Assembly: GCF_001905905.1 (NCBI RefSeq)
Contig: NZ_LIVT01000003.1
Span: 124,001 to 188,000 of the forward strand
Source: Streptomyces sp. CB02366
Lineage (GTDB): Bacteria; Actinomycetota; Actinomycetes; Streptomycetales; Streptomycetaceae
Length of the DNA stretch: 64,000 nt
Direction: 5' to 3'
Part shown: positions 1 through 8,347 of the stretch, piece after piece
Position numbering within the stretch: position 1 is the stretch's first letter
Layout: every line of letters begins with the position of its first letter
Notes under the pieces: generated by a model
What the model was told of the DNA's origin: nothing
Seen by the model: only the letters and a program-made list of their open reading frames with translations
Databases searched by the model: none
Made by a program: the position numbers and the translations under genes

Positions 1-596
1 AGCGGCTCGTCGGCGTCGGTCTCCCGATCGGGCGTGAACACGGCGGACGCCTCGGACGCGCCGGCGTACGAGCGCCAGCCCGCCACCTCCTCCCCCACCG
101 CGATCCGGGTGTAGCGGCCGGGGACCTCGTCGAACTTGGCGGTGTCCGCGTCCCGCACCAGCACGTGGCGCACCCGGCCGCGCTCCACCCGGTCGCGCAG
201 GTCGGCGGGGCCGAGCAGCGGGGTGGCGGGGATGACGACGGCGCGCAGCTTCATCGCGGCGAGCGCGGTCTCCCACAGCTCGGCCTGGTTGCCCAGCATC
301 ACGAGGACGCGGTCGCCCTCCCGTACGCCCTGCGCCTTCAGCCAGTTGGCGGCCCGTGCGGAGCGCTCGGACATCTCCGCGAAGGACACCTCGGTGCGCC
401 GGCCGTCCTCCTCGACGATGTGCAGGGCGGTGCGGTCGTTGCCCTCGGCGATGACGTCGAACCAGTCCAGGGCCCAGTTGAAGTGGTCAGGCCGGGGCCA
501 TCGGAAGCCGGCGTACGCCCGCTCGTAGTCCTCGCGGTGCTCCAGCAGGAAGTCCCGGGCGGCCCGGAACGTCTCGGTCGCGCTGGTTGCCGACAT
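1..596 (-). CDS. AMP-dependent acyl-CoA synthetase, N-terminal part (cut by window edge)
   Basis: Reads leftward from an ATG at 594-596 and runs off the window, so only about 198 N-terminal residues are visible. They match the start of acyl-CoA/acetyl-CoA synthetase-type ligases: an N-terminal helix with a DHFNWALDWFD segment, then the adenylation domain opening (FAEMSERSARAANWL, and the stretch with MLGNQAELWETALAAMKL). Family members activate a carboxylic acid to acyl-AMP and then acyl-CoA in the cytosol. The ATP-binding core motifs lie outside the window, so the substrate cannot be judged. It is divergent from the GAF-LuxR regulator at 726, which may control it. An ACCG-AG-CGGT inverted repeat (611-620) lies just upstream of its start. 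Confidence 0.85.
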   Translation of the reverse strand, partial: MSATSATETFRAARDFLLEHREDYERAYAGFRWPRPDHFNWALDWFDVIAEGNDRTALHIVEEDGRRTEVSFAEMSERSARAANWLKAQGVREGDRVLVMLGNQAELWETALAAMKLRAVVIPATPLLGPADLRDRVERGRVRHVLVRDADTAKFDEVPGRYTRIAVGEEVAGWRSYAGASEASAVFTPDRETDADEP

Positions 597-610
597 GTGC
601 CCTCCTCATT

Positions 611-620
611 ACCGAGCGGT
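611..620. promoter_or_regulatory. Short inverted repeat ACCGAGCGGT upstream of acyl-CoA synthetase
   Basis: A 4-bp-arm inverted repeat lies 15 bp upstream of the synthetase start, in the divergent spacer with the LuxR-type gene. Similar ACCG-N2-CGGT half-sites are common TetR operators in actinobacterial lipid-metabolism promoters, which is family knowledge. No TetR gene is adjacent. A 9-bp-arm hairpin (ACCACCCCC / GGGGGTGGT) also lies at 655-676 in the same spacer. Confidence 0.3.
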
Positions 621-725
621 CGCCTAACATCATGTAAACAGTGACCCAGGTCTCACCACCCCCGGACGGGGGTGGTCGTCTCCCCCGACCGGGGGCCGGG
701 CGGACCGGGGCGGAGGGGCGTCGGA

Positions 726-1568
726 GTGCCGGAAGCGGTCGAGGCGGTGGAGATGCAGGCGGCGCTGCTGAGGCTGCGCCGCGCCAGCGGGCTTCCCGTG
801 GTGTTCGGCGGTCTGCTGTCGGACGCGCGCCATGCGCGGATCGCCGAGCTGAACGGGGCGCAGACCACTGCCCTGCGGGGTCTCGTCGTCTCCGCCGGGA
901 GCGGTCTCGGCGGGAAGTCCATCGCGTTGTCGCGGCCGTGCGCGGTGACGGACTACGCCTCCTCGCGCCACATCAGCCACGAGTACGACGCGGCGGTGGC
1001 GGCGGAGGGGCTGCGTTCGGTCGTCGCGGTCCCCGTCGTCGTACGGCGTACGGTGCGGGGCGTGCTGTACGGGGCGCTGCGCACCCCGGTCACGCTCGGC
1101 GACCGGACGTTCGACGCGGTGGTGGCGGCGGCGCGGGACGTCGAGCAGTCGCTCGCGGTACGGGACGAGGTACGGCGGTTGCTGGCGGCGGGACGCGAGC
1201 AGGTGAGCGACCCGGGTACGGCGCCCGGCGCCTGGGAGGACGTGCGCGAGGCCCACCGCGAACTGCGCGCCCTGGCCCCCAGGGTCCTCGACCCGGCTTT
1301 GCGCGCCGAACTCCTCGACGTCTGCGGGCGGTTGGCCTCGGCGTCGGGGACCCGGACGCCGACGGTCCGTGAGGTGCGGCTCGCCCCGCGCGAGGTGGAC
1401 GTGGTGGCGTGCGTGGCGGCGGGGGCGACGAACGCGGCGGCGGCGGAGCGGCTGGGGCTGCGGCCGGAGACGGTGAAGGGGTATCTGCGGTCCGCGATGC
1501 GGAAGTTGGGGGCGCACACGCGGCTGGAGGCGGTGGTCGCCGCCCGCCGGGCGGGGCTGCTGCCCTGA
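726..1568 (+). CDS. GAF-domain LuxR-family transcriptional regulator
   Basis: A 280-residue regulator. The N-terminal two thirds resemble a GAF sensor (residues about 15-150, including SIALSRPCAVTDYASSRHIS and the VVAVPVVVRRTVRGVLYGAL strand pair). The C-terminus is a LuxR-type helix-turn-helix (LAPREVDVVACVAAGATNAA, then ERLGLRPETVKGYLRSAMRK). The GTG at 726 is preferred because GGAGGGG lies about 8 bases upstream; a longer reading from 672 has no such site. It is divergent from the acyl-CoA synthetase, so local control of that gene is a reasonable inference. The ligand is unknown. Confidence 0.85.
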   Translation: MPEAVEAVEMQAALLRLRRASGLPVVFGGLLSDARHARIAELNGAQTTALRGLVVSAGSGLGGKSIALSRPCAVTDYASSRHISHEYDAAVAAEGLRSVVAVPVVVRRTVRGVLYGALRTPVTLGDRTFDAVVAAARDVEQSLAVRDEVRRLLAAGREQVSDPGTAPGAWEDVREAHRELRALAPRVLDPALRAELLDVCGRLASASGTRTPTVREVRLAPREVDVVACVAAGATNAAAAERLGLRPETVKGYLRSAMRKLGAHTRLEAVVAARRAGLLP

Positions 1569-1647
1569 CCGGCCCCGGGGCGGGCGGGGCCGCCGTCCCG
1601 TCCGTGCGCCGGTCCTCCCCGGTCCGCTCAGACGTTTCCCGGGCCGC

Positions 1648-2775
1648 TCACTCCTGGAAGTCCAGGAACGTGCCGAACCGGATGTCGTGGTCCGGCGCGT
1701 CCGTCATCACCGTGAGCATCCGGGCCGCCTCCTCGGTGATCCCGGCGGTCTCCGCGCGGGTCGGGCTCCGCAGCGGCTGGACGGTCAGGACCGCCGTGTC
1801 CTTCTCCCGCCGGACGCGCCAGAGCGCGTCGAGGAAGCCGTCGACGAGGACGCTCCCGTACGTCTGGTTGCCCACTCCGTTGCGGCCCTTGTTGGCCGCG
1901 GGGATGACGCGGGTGCGGTCGGCGTGGCCGAGCAGGACGTTGTCGAACTCGGGCAGGAAGCGGGGCGGGGCCGGGGTCTCGGGGTCGGGGCGCGGGGCGT
2001 CGGGAAGGTCGAAGAGTTCGACGCCGTTCTCGTCGCGGAAAACGGCCAGCCGGGGCCTGAGCCGTTCGAAGACCTCCTTCGTCCGGGTGATCCCCGCCCA
2101 GCTCTGGAAGTCCTTCACCGAGGCGGGCCCGAACGCGCCCAGGTAGCGCAGCACGGTGGTGTCGAGCCCGGGCCCGGGCCCGGCGGACCGGCCGAGCCAG
2201 CGTTCGACGGTGGTCAGCGCGACCTGCCCGCTGCGGCCCCACAGTCCGCGCGGGGTGACCTGGACGAGCGGCAGCAGGCACCGGGCGGCGGTGGTGAGCG
2301 CGAGGGGGTCGGCGTCCGGCCAGTGGGCGAGAAGGTCCGCGCGCAGTTCCCCGAGCGGGCGGGGGCGCTCCTCGACCAGCTCCCGGGCCACCGCCGCGAG
2401 CCGGTCCAGGTCCACCCCTTCCAGCCCGCGCCGGAACGACCTCAGCTCCCGTTCGCGCGGCGCCCGCACCAGGGGCGCCAAAGTGAGCGCGTCGTCCGCC
2501 GTATGGGTGTGCAGGGTGGAGCGCAGGGTGACGAGGCGGACCGCCTCGCGGGACTCCATCAGGGCGGACAGCTCGGCCGGGTCGAAGTCCGCGAGCCGGG
2601 CGTACAGCTGGAAGTAGGGCGGCTTGGTGTTCTGGGCCTGGAGCCCGACGAGGTGGCCGACCGCCTCCTTCGCGGACATCGCCGACCGGCGCAGCAGGAG
2701 CTGGCGGTCCAGGGTCGCCCGGTTCAGCTCGCGCGTGGTGAGGCGGGCGGCGGGGCGGTGCGTCTGCGCGGGCAT
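1648..2775 (-). CDS. Winged-helix protein of the AlkZ/HTH_42 DNA glycosylase family
   Basis: A 375-residue protein that opens with the HTH_42 signature LTTRELNRATLDRQLLLRR followed by HLVGLQAQN. The QxQ pair (Gln46, Gln48) matches the catalytic QxQ motif of AlkZ, a Streptomyces glycosylase that excises bulky or crosslinked alkylpurines; related AZL proteins unhook interstrand crosslinks. Length and the tandem winged-helix architecture fit the family. No genotoxin biosynthesis genes are nearby, so a housekeeping repair role is more likely than self-resistance. It stands alone on the minus strand, 80 bp from the end of the GAF-LuxR gene, which converges on it. Glycosylase activity is inferred from the motif only. 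Confidence 0.8.
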   Translation of the reverse strand: MPAQTHRPAARLTTRELNRATLDRQLLLRRSAMSAKEAVGHLVGLQAQNTKPPYFQLYARLADFDPAELSALMESREAVRLVTLRSTLHTHTADDALTLAPLVRAPRERELRSFRRGLEGVDLDRLAAVARELVEERPRPLGELRADLLAHWPDADPLALTTAARCLLPLVQVTPRGLWGRSGQVALTTVERWLGRSAGPGPGLDTTVLRYLGAFGPASVKDFQSWAGITRTKEVFERLRPRLAVFRDENGVELFDLPDAPRPDPETPAPPRFLPEFDNVLLGHADRTRVIPAANKGRNGVGNQTYGSVLVDGFLDALWRVRREKDTAVLTVQPLRSPTRAETAGITEEAARMLTVMTDAPDHDIRFGTFLDFQE

Positions 2776-2920
2776 GGCCCGTACGCTACCGGGGCCCGCG
2801 GGCGGCCCGGCCCGCCCGGGCGCCGGGCGGCGGGACCGGGACGTTCCGGTCGGACGGGGCGCTTACGCCCACCGGGTCTCGCGCCGCGCGGTCCGGCCGG
2901 GCCGCCGCCATGATGAACCG

Positions 2921-3799
2921 GTGATCAGCATCCTGTTCGCCGTCCTCACCGCCCTCAGCAACGGTTCCGCCTCGGTGCTCCAGCGCCGGGCGGCGATGCG
3001 CGTGCCCGACAGCGAGGCGATGCGGCTGTCGCTGTTCGGCCGGCTGCTGCGGCAGAAGGTGTGGCTGGCGGGGATCGGGCTGGTGATCGTGGCGGCCGTC
3101 TGCCAGGCGGTCGCGCTGGCCACCGGGCCGATCGCGGTGGTCCAGCCGATCTTCGTGATCGAGCTGCCGGCCACGCTGCTGATCGCCGGGTACGTGATGC
3201 GGGTCCGGGCGGACCGGGCGCTGTGGTACGGCGTCGCGGCCGTCACGGTCGGTCTCGCGCTCGGCATGGCGTCGGCCGCGCCGGTCGGCGGTTCCGAAAC
3301 GGTCCGGGGCGCGGCGTGGCTTCCGGCGCTGGTGCTGACCGGACTGTTCGAGGCGGCGCTGATCGGTGGCGCGCTGCGGACGCGCGGCAACCTCCGGGCG
3401 GCGCTGCTGGGGTCGGCCGCCGCGTGCGGGTACGCGCTGACGGCCGCTCTGATGAAGGACGCGATGGCGCGCCTCGACGAGGGCGGGGCCGGCGCGCTGC
3501 TGTCGTCCTGGCAGCTGTACGCCACGGCGGTGGCCGGGGTGGGCGCCCTGTTCCTGCTGCAGAACGCCCTCCAGGCGGGCAGCCTGGTCGCCGTGCAGCC
3601 GGTGCTGACCCTGGGGGACGCGCTGATCAGCATCGTGTACGGGGTGACGCTCTTCGGCGAGGTGCTGCGGACCGGCTGGTGGCTGCTGCCCGAGCTGGCG
3701 GCGCTGGCCCTCATCACCGCGGGGTGCGTGCGCCTGGCCCGTACGCCGTTGGCGGCGGGCACGCTCGCTCCGCGGCCGGCTCCGCCGCGGGTGCGGTGA
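2921..3799 (+). CDS. DMT-superfamily (EamA-like) membrane permease
   Basis: A 292-residue integral membrane protein with about nine to ten hydrophobic segments (for example ISILFAVLTALSNGSASVLQ, GIGLVIVAAVCQAVALATG and the C-terminal WWLLPELAALALITAGCVRL). The arrangement is typical of EamA/DMT drug-metabolite transporters with two homologous halves. The GTG at 2921 is chosen because the upstream ATG at 2910 terminates after four codons in its own frame and the region before it lacks hydrophobic coding character. Substrate is unknown; neighbours give no clue. Confidence 0.8.
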   Translation: MISILFAVLTALSNGSASVLQRRAAMRVPDSEAMRLSLFGRLLRQKVWLAGIGLVIVAAVCQAVALATGPIAVVQPIFVIELPATLLIAGYVMRVRADRALWYGVAAVTVGLALGMASAAPVGGSETVRGAAWLPALVLTGLFEAALIGGALRTRGNLRAALLGSAAACGYALTAALMKDAMARLDEGGAGALLSSWQLYATAVAGVGALFLLQNALQAGSLVAVQPVLTLGDALISIVYGVTLFGEVLRTGWWLLPELAALALITAGCVRLARTPLAAGTLAPRPAPPRVR

Positions 3800-3909
3800 G
3801 CCTCCCGCTCAGGGGGCGGGCGCGAAGTCGCCGTGCACCTCGTACGTGCCGCCCGCCGTGGTCGCCGTCGCCCGGTGGACGTCCGCACCGGCGCGGGAAG
3901 GCGAGGGGG

Positions 3910-3943
3910 GGAGTCGTCCGGTCCGGTGCGGCCGGACGACTCC
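3910..3943. terminator. Hairpin terminator below the quinone-reductase-like gene
   Basis: A perfect 12-bp stem (GGAGTCGTCCGG / CCGGACGACTCC) with a 10-nt loop lies 17 bp past the stop of the minus-strand gene ending at 3960. There is no U tract, as is usual in Streptomyces. It separates this operon from the convergent permease gene. Confidence 0.75.
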
Positions 3944-3959
3944 TTGTCGCCGCCGAGGC

Positions 3960-4997
3960 TCAGAAGGTCGCCGCCGGGGGCGCCTGCTCGCCCGGCGGCA
4001 CGGGGCCGGGGGGCGTGCCGTCGCCGAACGGCCGGCCGCCGAGCTGTTCGCGGTGGTGGGGGGTGGTCCAGCCGGAGAGGTCGGGGCCGAGGGGGACGAT
4101 GCCGGTCGGATTGATGCCGGTGTGCACCTGGTAGTAGTGCCGTTTGATGTGGTCGAAGTCGACCGTGTCGCCGAAGCCGGGCGTCTGGTAGAGGTCACGG
4201 GCGTACGCCCACAGGACCGGGTCCTCGGTCAGCTTGTTCCGGTTGCACTTGAAGTGGCCGTGGTAGACGGGGTCGAAGCGCACCAGGGTGGTGAAGAGGC
4301 GGATGTCGGCCTCGGTGATGGTGTCGCCGACCAGGTAGCGGCGGTCCGCGAGACGGGCGGACACCTGGTCCAGGCGGGCGAAGAGGGCCTCGTACGCCTC
4401 GTCGTACTCCTGCTGCGAGCTGGCGAACCCGGCCTTGTAGACGCCGTTGTTGACGTCCCGGTAGACGCCCTCCATGACCTCGTCGATCTCCGCGCGCAGC
4501 GGTTCGGGGTAGAGGTCGGGGGCGCCGGGGCGGTGCAGGGCGGTCCACTCGGTGGCCAGGTCGAGGGTGAGCTGCTGGTAGTCGTTGGTGACCAGCTTCC
4601 CGCTGGGGACGTCCACGACGGCGGGCACGCTGACGCCGCCGGGGTAGCCGTGCTCCCGGGCGTCGTACGCCTCGCTGAGGTGGTGGATGCCGAGTACCGG
4701 GTCCTTGCCGTCCGGGTCGAGGGTGAAGCGCCAGCTGCGGTCGTCCTGGATCGGGTCGGCGACGGCGAGCGAGAGGGCGTCCTCCAGGCCGAGGAGCCGC
4801 CGGGAGACCAGGGCGCGGCTCGCCCAGGGGCAGGCCCGGCTGACCACGAGCCGGTAGCGGCCGGCCTCGACGGGCCAGCCGTGGCGGCCGTCCGCGGTGA
4901 TCCGGTCGGCGAAGTGGCTGCGGGACCGTTTGAACGGCTTGTGGCCGTAGGAGTCGTTGCCCTCGGTCCCGGCGCTGCCGGTCGTCGTGTCGCTCAT
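3960..4997 (-). CDS. Glutathionyl-hydroquinone reductase-like thioltransferase (GST superfamily)
   Basis: A 345-residue omega/xi-class GST-like protein. The thioredoxin-fold half carries the diagnostic SRACPWASR motif (catalytic Cys of the CPWA box) and ITADGRHGWPVEAGRYRLVV; the C-terminal all-helical domain includes GDTITEADIRLFTTLVRFD and KCNRNKLTEDP, all typical of the YqjG/GS-HQR family. Those enzymes reduce glutathionyl-hydroquinones; actinobacteria use mycothiol, so the natural thiol is probably different. Its ATG overlaps the stop of the upstream MFS gene (ATGA, 4994-4997), so the two are translationally coupled, which suggests a joint role in handling an electrophilic or quinone compound. 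Confidence 0.88.
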   Translation of the reverse strand: MSDTTTGSAGTEGNDSYGHKPFKRSRSHFADRITADGRHGWPVEAGRYRLVVSRACPWASRALVSRRLLGLEDALSLAVADPIQDDRSWRFTLDPDGKDPVLGIHHLSEAYDAREHGYPGGVSVPAVVDVPSGKLVTNDYQQLTLDLATEWTALHRPGAPDLYPEPLRAEIDEVMEGVYRDVNNGVYKAGFASSQQEYDEAYEALFARLDQVSARLADRRYLVGDTITEADIRLFTTLVRFDPVYHGHFKCNRNKLTEDPVLWAYARDLYQTPGFGDTVDFDHIKRHYYQVHTGINPTGIVPLGPDLSGWTTPHHREQLGGRPFGDGTPPGPVPPGEQAPPAATF

Positions 4998-6493
4998 GCC
5001 GTGCTCCTCGATGGGTCGGTGGTGCGGTCCGCTGTGCGTCGTCTGCCCCGCCGGTCCGCGCCCACGTCGGCCAGGGCCACGATCAGCCCGGCCACCACGA
5101 AGGCGACGGAGACGACGAGCCCGTGGTCGTAGGCGTCGGCCCAGCCGTCGGGGCCGACCTGGGCGAAGAACACCGCGCCGACCGCGGCGATCCCGATCGC
5201 GGAGCCGACCCGTTGCCCCGTCTGGAGGGTGCCCCCGGCGCTGCCGGCCCGGTCCACCGGCACCTCCGCGAGGGTCAGGGTCTGGTTAGGGGCGATGACC
5301 AGGCCGCTGCCGAGGCCGGCGAGGAGCAGCGGAGCGGCCATGGCCCAGCCCCCTCCGGCGCCGGGGACCAGGTGGACGGCGAGCGCGGTGCCGCCGAGGC
5401 CGAGGGCGACCATGGCCAGCCCCGCCACCACCAGCGGGCGGCCGAAGCGGCCGACGAGCCGGCCGCCGAGGGACGCGGCGGCGCCGGAACCGAGGGCGAA
5501 GGGGGTGATGGCGAGCCCGGCCTGGAGCGCGGAGTAGCCCAGGCCGGACTGGAGGTAGAGGGTCGTGATGAAGAAGATGGAGGTGAATCCGGCGAAGTAG
5601 AGCAGGATCAGCAGGCAGCCCAGCCAGTAGGAGCGCAGCCGGAACAGGGACAGGTCCAGGACCGGGTGGACGCGTCCGCCCGTGCACCGCGCCTCCCAGG
5701 CCACGAACGCGCCGAGCAGGGCTGCGGCCAGGACCAGCAGGAGCCACTTGCCGTTGCCGGGCCACTGCTGGGCCTGGACGAACGGCAGCAGCAGTGCCAG
5801 CACCCCGGTCCCGAGGAGGGCGACGCCCACCGGGTCCAGGTCGCGCGGCCGTACCCGGCCGGCCGACGGGGTGTCCGGGAGCAGCCGGTGGGCGAGCAGG
5901 AGGCAGAGGACGCCGAGCGGGAGGTTGACGTAGAAGACCCAGCGCCAGCCGTGGTCGGGTCCGGCGGCCTGGATGAGGAGTCCGCCGAGCAGGGGGCCCA
6001 CGGCGGTGGAGATGCCGACGACGGTGCCGAACATGCCGAAGGCCCGGCCGCGCTCGCGCCCGGAGAACATCTGCTGGATCAGGGCGGAGATCTGCGGGGA
6101 GATCAGGCCGCCCGCGATGCCCTGGACGAGGCGGGCGATCACCAGCCACAGGCTGGACTGGGCGGCTCCGCAGGCGGCGGAGGCCAGGGTGAACAGGGCG
6201 AGCCCGGCCATGAAGACCGCCCGGCGGCCCCGTGCGTCGCCGAGGCGTCCGGCGGGGATGAGGAAGAGGCCGAAGGCGAGGGCGTAGCCGGAGAGCACCC
6301 ATTGGAGGTCGGACTCGGGGGTGTGCAGGCCCGCTTTGATGGAGGGCAGGGCCACATTGACGATGGAGACGTCGAGCAGGGTCATGAACCCGGCCACCAG
6401 GCAGACGGCCAGCGCCCGCCACCTCCGGGGGTCGGGGCCGTCCGGGGCGGCGTCGCCCCCGGTCGGCCCGGTGTGCGCCGCGCTCCGTGCCAT
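4994..6493 (-). CDS. DHA2-family MFS multidrug exporter
   Basis: A 499-residue polytopic protein (14 hydrophobic segments expected for DHA2/EmrB-QacA transporters). TM1 carries the family motif LDVSIVNVALPSI; later come the FGLFLIPAGRLGDARGRR loop (motif A) and the GPLLGGLLIQ segment (motif C region) typical of proton antiporters. Start ATG at 6491-6493 precedes MARSAAHTGP; longer readings lack hydrophobic coding sense. It overlaps the downstream GST-like gene by 4 bases. Likely exports a drug or reactive metabolite, with the coupled reductase acting on the same class of compounds (inference). Confidence 0.88.
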   Translation of the reverse strand: MARSAAHTGPTGGDAAPDGPDPRRWRALAVCLVAGFMTLLDVSIVNVALPSIKAGLHTPESDLQWVLSGYALAFGLFLIPAGRLGDARGRRAVFMAGLALFTLASAACGAAQSSLWLVIARLVQGIAGGLISPQISALIQQMFSGRERGRAFGMFGTVVGISTAVGPLLGGLLIQAAGPDHGWRWVFYVNLPLGVLCLLLAHRLLPDTPSAGRVRPRDLDPVGVALLGTGVLALLLPFVQAQQWPGNGKWLLLVLAAALLGAFVAWEARCTGGRVHPVLDLSLFRLRSYWLGCLLILLYFAGFTSIFFITTLYLQSGLGYSALQAGLAITPFALGSGAAASLGGRLVGRFGRPLVVAGLAMVALGLGGTALAVHLVPGAGGGWAMAAPLLLAGLGSGLVIAPNQTLTLAEVPVDRAGSAGGTLQTGQRVGSAIGIAAVGAVFFAQVGPDGWADAYDHGLVVSVAFVVAGLIVALADVGADRRGRRRTADRTTDPSRSTA

Positions 6494-6622
6494 GGTTCGC
6501 ACCTTAGGTCGGGTGGAGTGTTTCCTCATCCGGGACGCGGCCGCGCCGGTGGCCCGGATTCCGGTTTCCCGGCCCGGGCCCGGTACGGCGTGCGCGCTCC
6601 CGGTGGGGGTAGTGGTTCCCGC

Positions 6623-7018
6623 ATGACTGTGGAGAAAACGAGCGTCCTCGTCCTTGACTGTGCCGAGCCCGTGGAGCTGGCCGAGTTCTACGCCGGCCTC
6701 CTCGGCGCGGAGACCCGGATCGGCAGCGACCCCGACTTCGTCGAGATCGTCGGCAACGACGGCGTCCGGCTGGCGATCCGCCGCGATCACGGCTACGCCC
6801 CGCCGAGCTGGCCCCGCCCGGAGGACTCGCAGCAGGCGCATGTGCGGATCCTGGTGTCACGGGAGGACATCGACGAGGCGGAGCGGGAGGCGATATCCCT
6901 CGGAGCCCGACCCGTCGACACCGGTGACGGCAACAGCGGGCCCCGGGACGTGCGGACGTACGCGGACCCGGCGGGCCACTCGTTCACGCTGGCGGTCTAC
7001 CCGCTGCCGGAGGGCTGA
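6623..7018 (+). CDS. VOC-superfamily (glyoxalase/bleomycin-resistance-like) protein
   Basis: A 131-residue single-subunit VOC protein. It shows the two beta-alpha-beta-beta-beta units: VLDCAEPVELAEFYAGLLGA near the N-terminus, and HVRILVSREDIDEAEREAISLGA followed by DPAGHSFTLAVYP near the C-terminus. The latter is the usual metal-binding DPxGH end of the family. Function could be dioxygenase, thiol-transferase-like or antibiotic-binding; nothing in the context decides. Divergent from the MFS operon and closed by a strong terminator at 7053. Confidence 0.8.
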   Translation: MTVEKTSVLVLDCAEPVELAEFYAGLLGAETRIGSDPDFVEIVGNDGVRLAIRRDHGYAPPSWPRPEDSQQAHVRILVSREDIDEAEREAISLGARPVDTGDGNSGPRDVRTYADPAGHSFTLAVYPLPEG

Positions 7019-7052
7019 GCGGAACCGCCGGACCTTCGGGAGGGGAACGTTG

Positions 7053-7078
7053 CGGAAGGGCCCCAACGGGCCCTTCCG
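7053..7078 (+). terminator. Hairpin terminator after the VOC gene
   Basis: A perfect 11-bp stem (CGGAAGGGCCC / GGGCCCTTCCG) with a CAAC tetraloop lies 34 bp past the VOC stop, insulating the cellulase promoter. Confidence 0.85.
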
Positions 7079-7097
7079 TCACGCGCGTTAATAGACA

Positions 7098-7146
7098 GGA
7101 AAGTTTCCCAACACCGTTGACGGCAATTGGAAGGAACCCTTACTTT
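7098..7146 (+). promoter_or_regulatory. Cellulase promoter with GGAAAGTTTCC palindrome
   Basis: An 11-bp palindrome GGAAAGTTTCC (7098-7108) sits just upstream of a -35-like TTGACG (7117-7122) and a -10-like TACTTT (7141-7146, 18-bp spacer). The palindrome resembles ROK-family (CsnR-type) operators seen before Streptomyces polysaccharide hydrolases; I am not certain of that match. No CebR-type TGGGAGCGCTCCCA site is present. Confidence 0.5.
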
Positions 7147-7195
7147 CGATGCTGCCGACATGGCGCCTCCCACCCCCTCCGAAGGGAGCACCACC

Positions 7196-8275
7196 ATGCA
7201 CCAGCGCACCACACCCCCCACCGGCTCCGCGTCCACGCCCGGCCGCCGCCGTCTGGCGCGCAAGGCCCTGATCGCCGTGTCCACGCTCGGCGCCGTCACC
7301 GCGCTCATGGCTCCCGTCCGGGCGGGCGCCGCCCCGGCCCCGGCCGCTCCCACCGCCGCCACCCCGCTCGCCGCCAACGGCCAGCTCTCCGTCTGCGGCC
7401 GCCAGCTCTGCAACGCCTCCGGCGAGGCCGTCGCGTTGAACGGGATGAGCACGCACGGCACCCAGTGGTACGCCCAGTGCGTCACCGGCGGTTCGCTCGA
7501 CGCCCTCGCCCAGGACTGGCGCGCCGACGTGCTGCGCGTCTCCACCTACGTGCAGGAGGACGGGTACGAGACCGACCCGGCCGGATTCACCGCCCGGGCG
7601 CAGAAGTTCGTCGACGCGGCGCACGCGCGCGGCATGTACGCGGTGATCGACTGGCACATGCTCGACCCGGGCGACCCGAACGCGAACCTCTCGCGGGCGA
7701 AGACCTTCTTCACCGCGATGGCGAAGAAGTACAAGAACCATCCGGGCGTGCTCTACGAGATCGCCAACGAGCCCTCGGGGGTGAGCTGGTCGGCCGTCAA
7801 GTCGTACGCCGAGAAGATCATCCCGGTGATCCGCGCCCAGGACCCCGACGGGGTCGTGCTGGTGGGGACGCGCGCCTGGTCCTCGTTCGGGGTGTCCGAG
7901 GGCGCGAACGAGTCGGAGGTCGTGAACAACCCCGTCCGCGCCTCGAACATCATGTACACCTTCCACTTCTACGCGGCCTCGCACCGCGACGAGTACCTGA
8001 AGACGCTCGACCGGGCGTCCGACAAGCTCCCCGTCTTCGTCACCGAGTTCGGCACGCAGAACTACGCGGGCGAGGGGGCGAACGACTTCACCATGTCGCA
8101 GCGCTACCTCGACCTGATGAAGCGCAAGAAGATCTCCTGGACCAACTGGAACTACTCCGACGACCACCGCTCGGGCGCCGTCTTCAAGACCGGCACCTGT
8201 AACGGCTCCACCTGGACGGGCACCGGGGTCCTCAAGGAGGCCGGGGTCTGGATCCGCGAGCGCATCCGCCAGTGA
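7196..8275 (+). CDS. Secreted glycoside hydrolase family 5 endoglucanase
   Basis: A 359-residue exported cellulase. The signal sequence (GRRRLARKALIAVSTLGAVT, then an Ala-rich cut region near residue 45) has a twin-arginine look. The GH5 barrel follows from residue about 62: the acid/base Glu is in YEIANEP (Glu192) and the nucleophile in FVTEFGTQ (Glu284); LRVSTYVQEDGY and VIDWHMLDPGDPN are further family blocks. It has a single catalytic domain and no cellulose-binding module. The ATG at 7196 follows GAAGGGAG by about 8 bases. It would hydrolyse internal beta-1,4-glucan bonds outside the cell. Confidence 0.92.
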   Translation: MHQRTTPPTGSASTPGRRRLARKALIAVSTLGAVTALMAPVRAGAAPAPAAPTAATPLAANGQLSVCGRQLCNASGEAVALNGMSTHGTQWYAQCVTGGSLDALAQDWRADVLRVSTYVQEDGYETDPAGFTARAQKFVDAAHARGMYAVIDWHMLDPGDPNANLSRAKTFFTAMAKKYKNHPGVLYEIANEPSGVSWSAVKSYAEKIIPVIRAQDPDGVVLVGTRAWSSFGVSEGANESEVVNNPVRASNIMYTFHFYAASHRDEYLKTLDRASDKLPVFVTEFGTQNYAGEGANDFTMSQRYLDLMKRKKISWTNWNYSDDHRSGAVFKTGTCNGSTWTGTGVLKEAGVWIRERIRQ

Positions 8276-8309
8276 CCGGTCCAGGCCGCGAGCGCATCCG
8301 CCGGTGACC
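8254..8309. repeat. 24-bp direct repeat spanning the cellulase stop codon
   Basis: CCGCGAGCGCATCCGCC followed by one variable base and GTGACC occurs at 8254-8277, including the native TGA, and again at 8286-8309, period 32. It looks like a recent small tandem duplication of the gene end. The second copy is outside the reading frame's stop and untranslated. Confidence 0.75.
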
Positions 8310-8347
8310 CGGCCCGGTCGCGCCCGGCCGGCCCGGGAGCCCACCGA

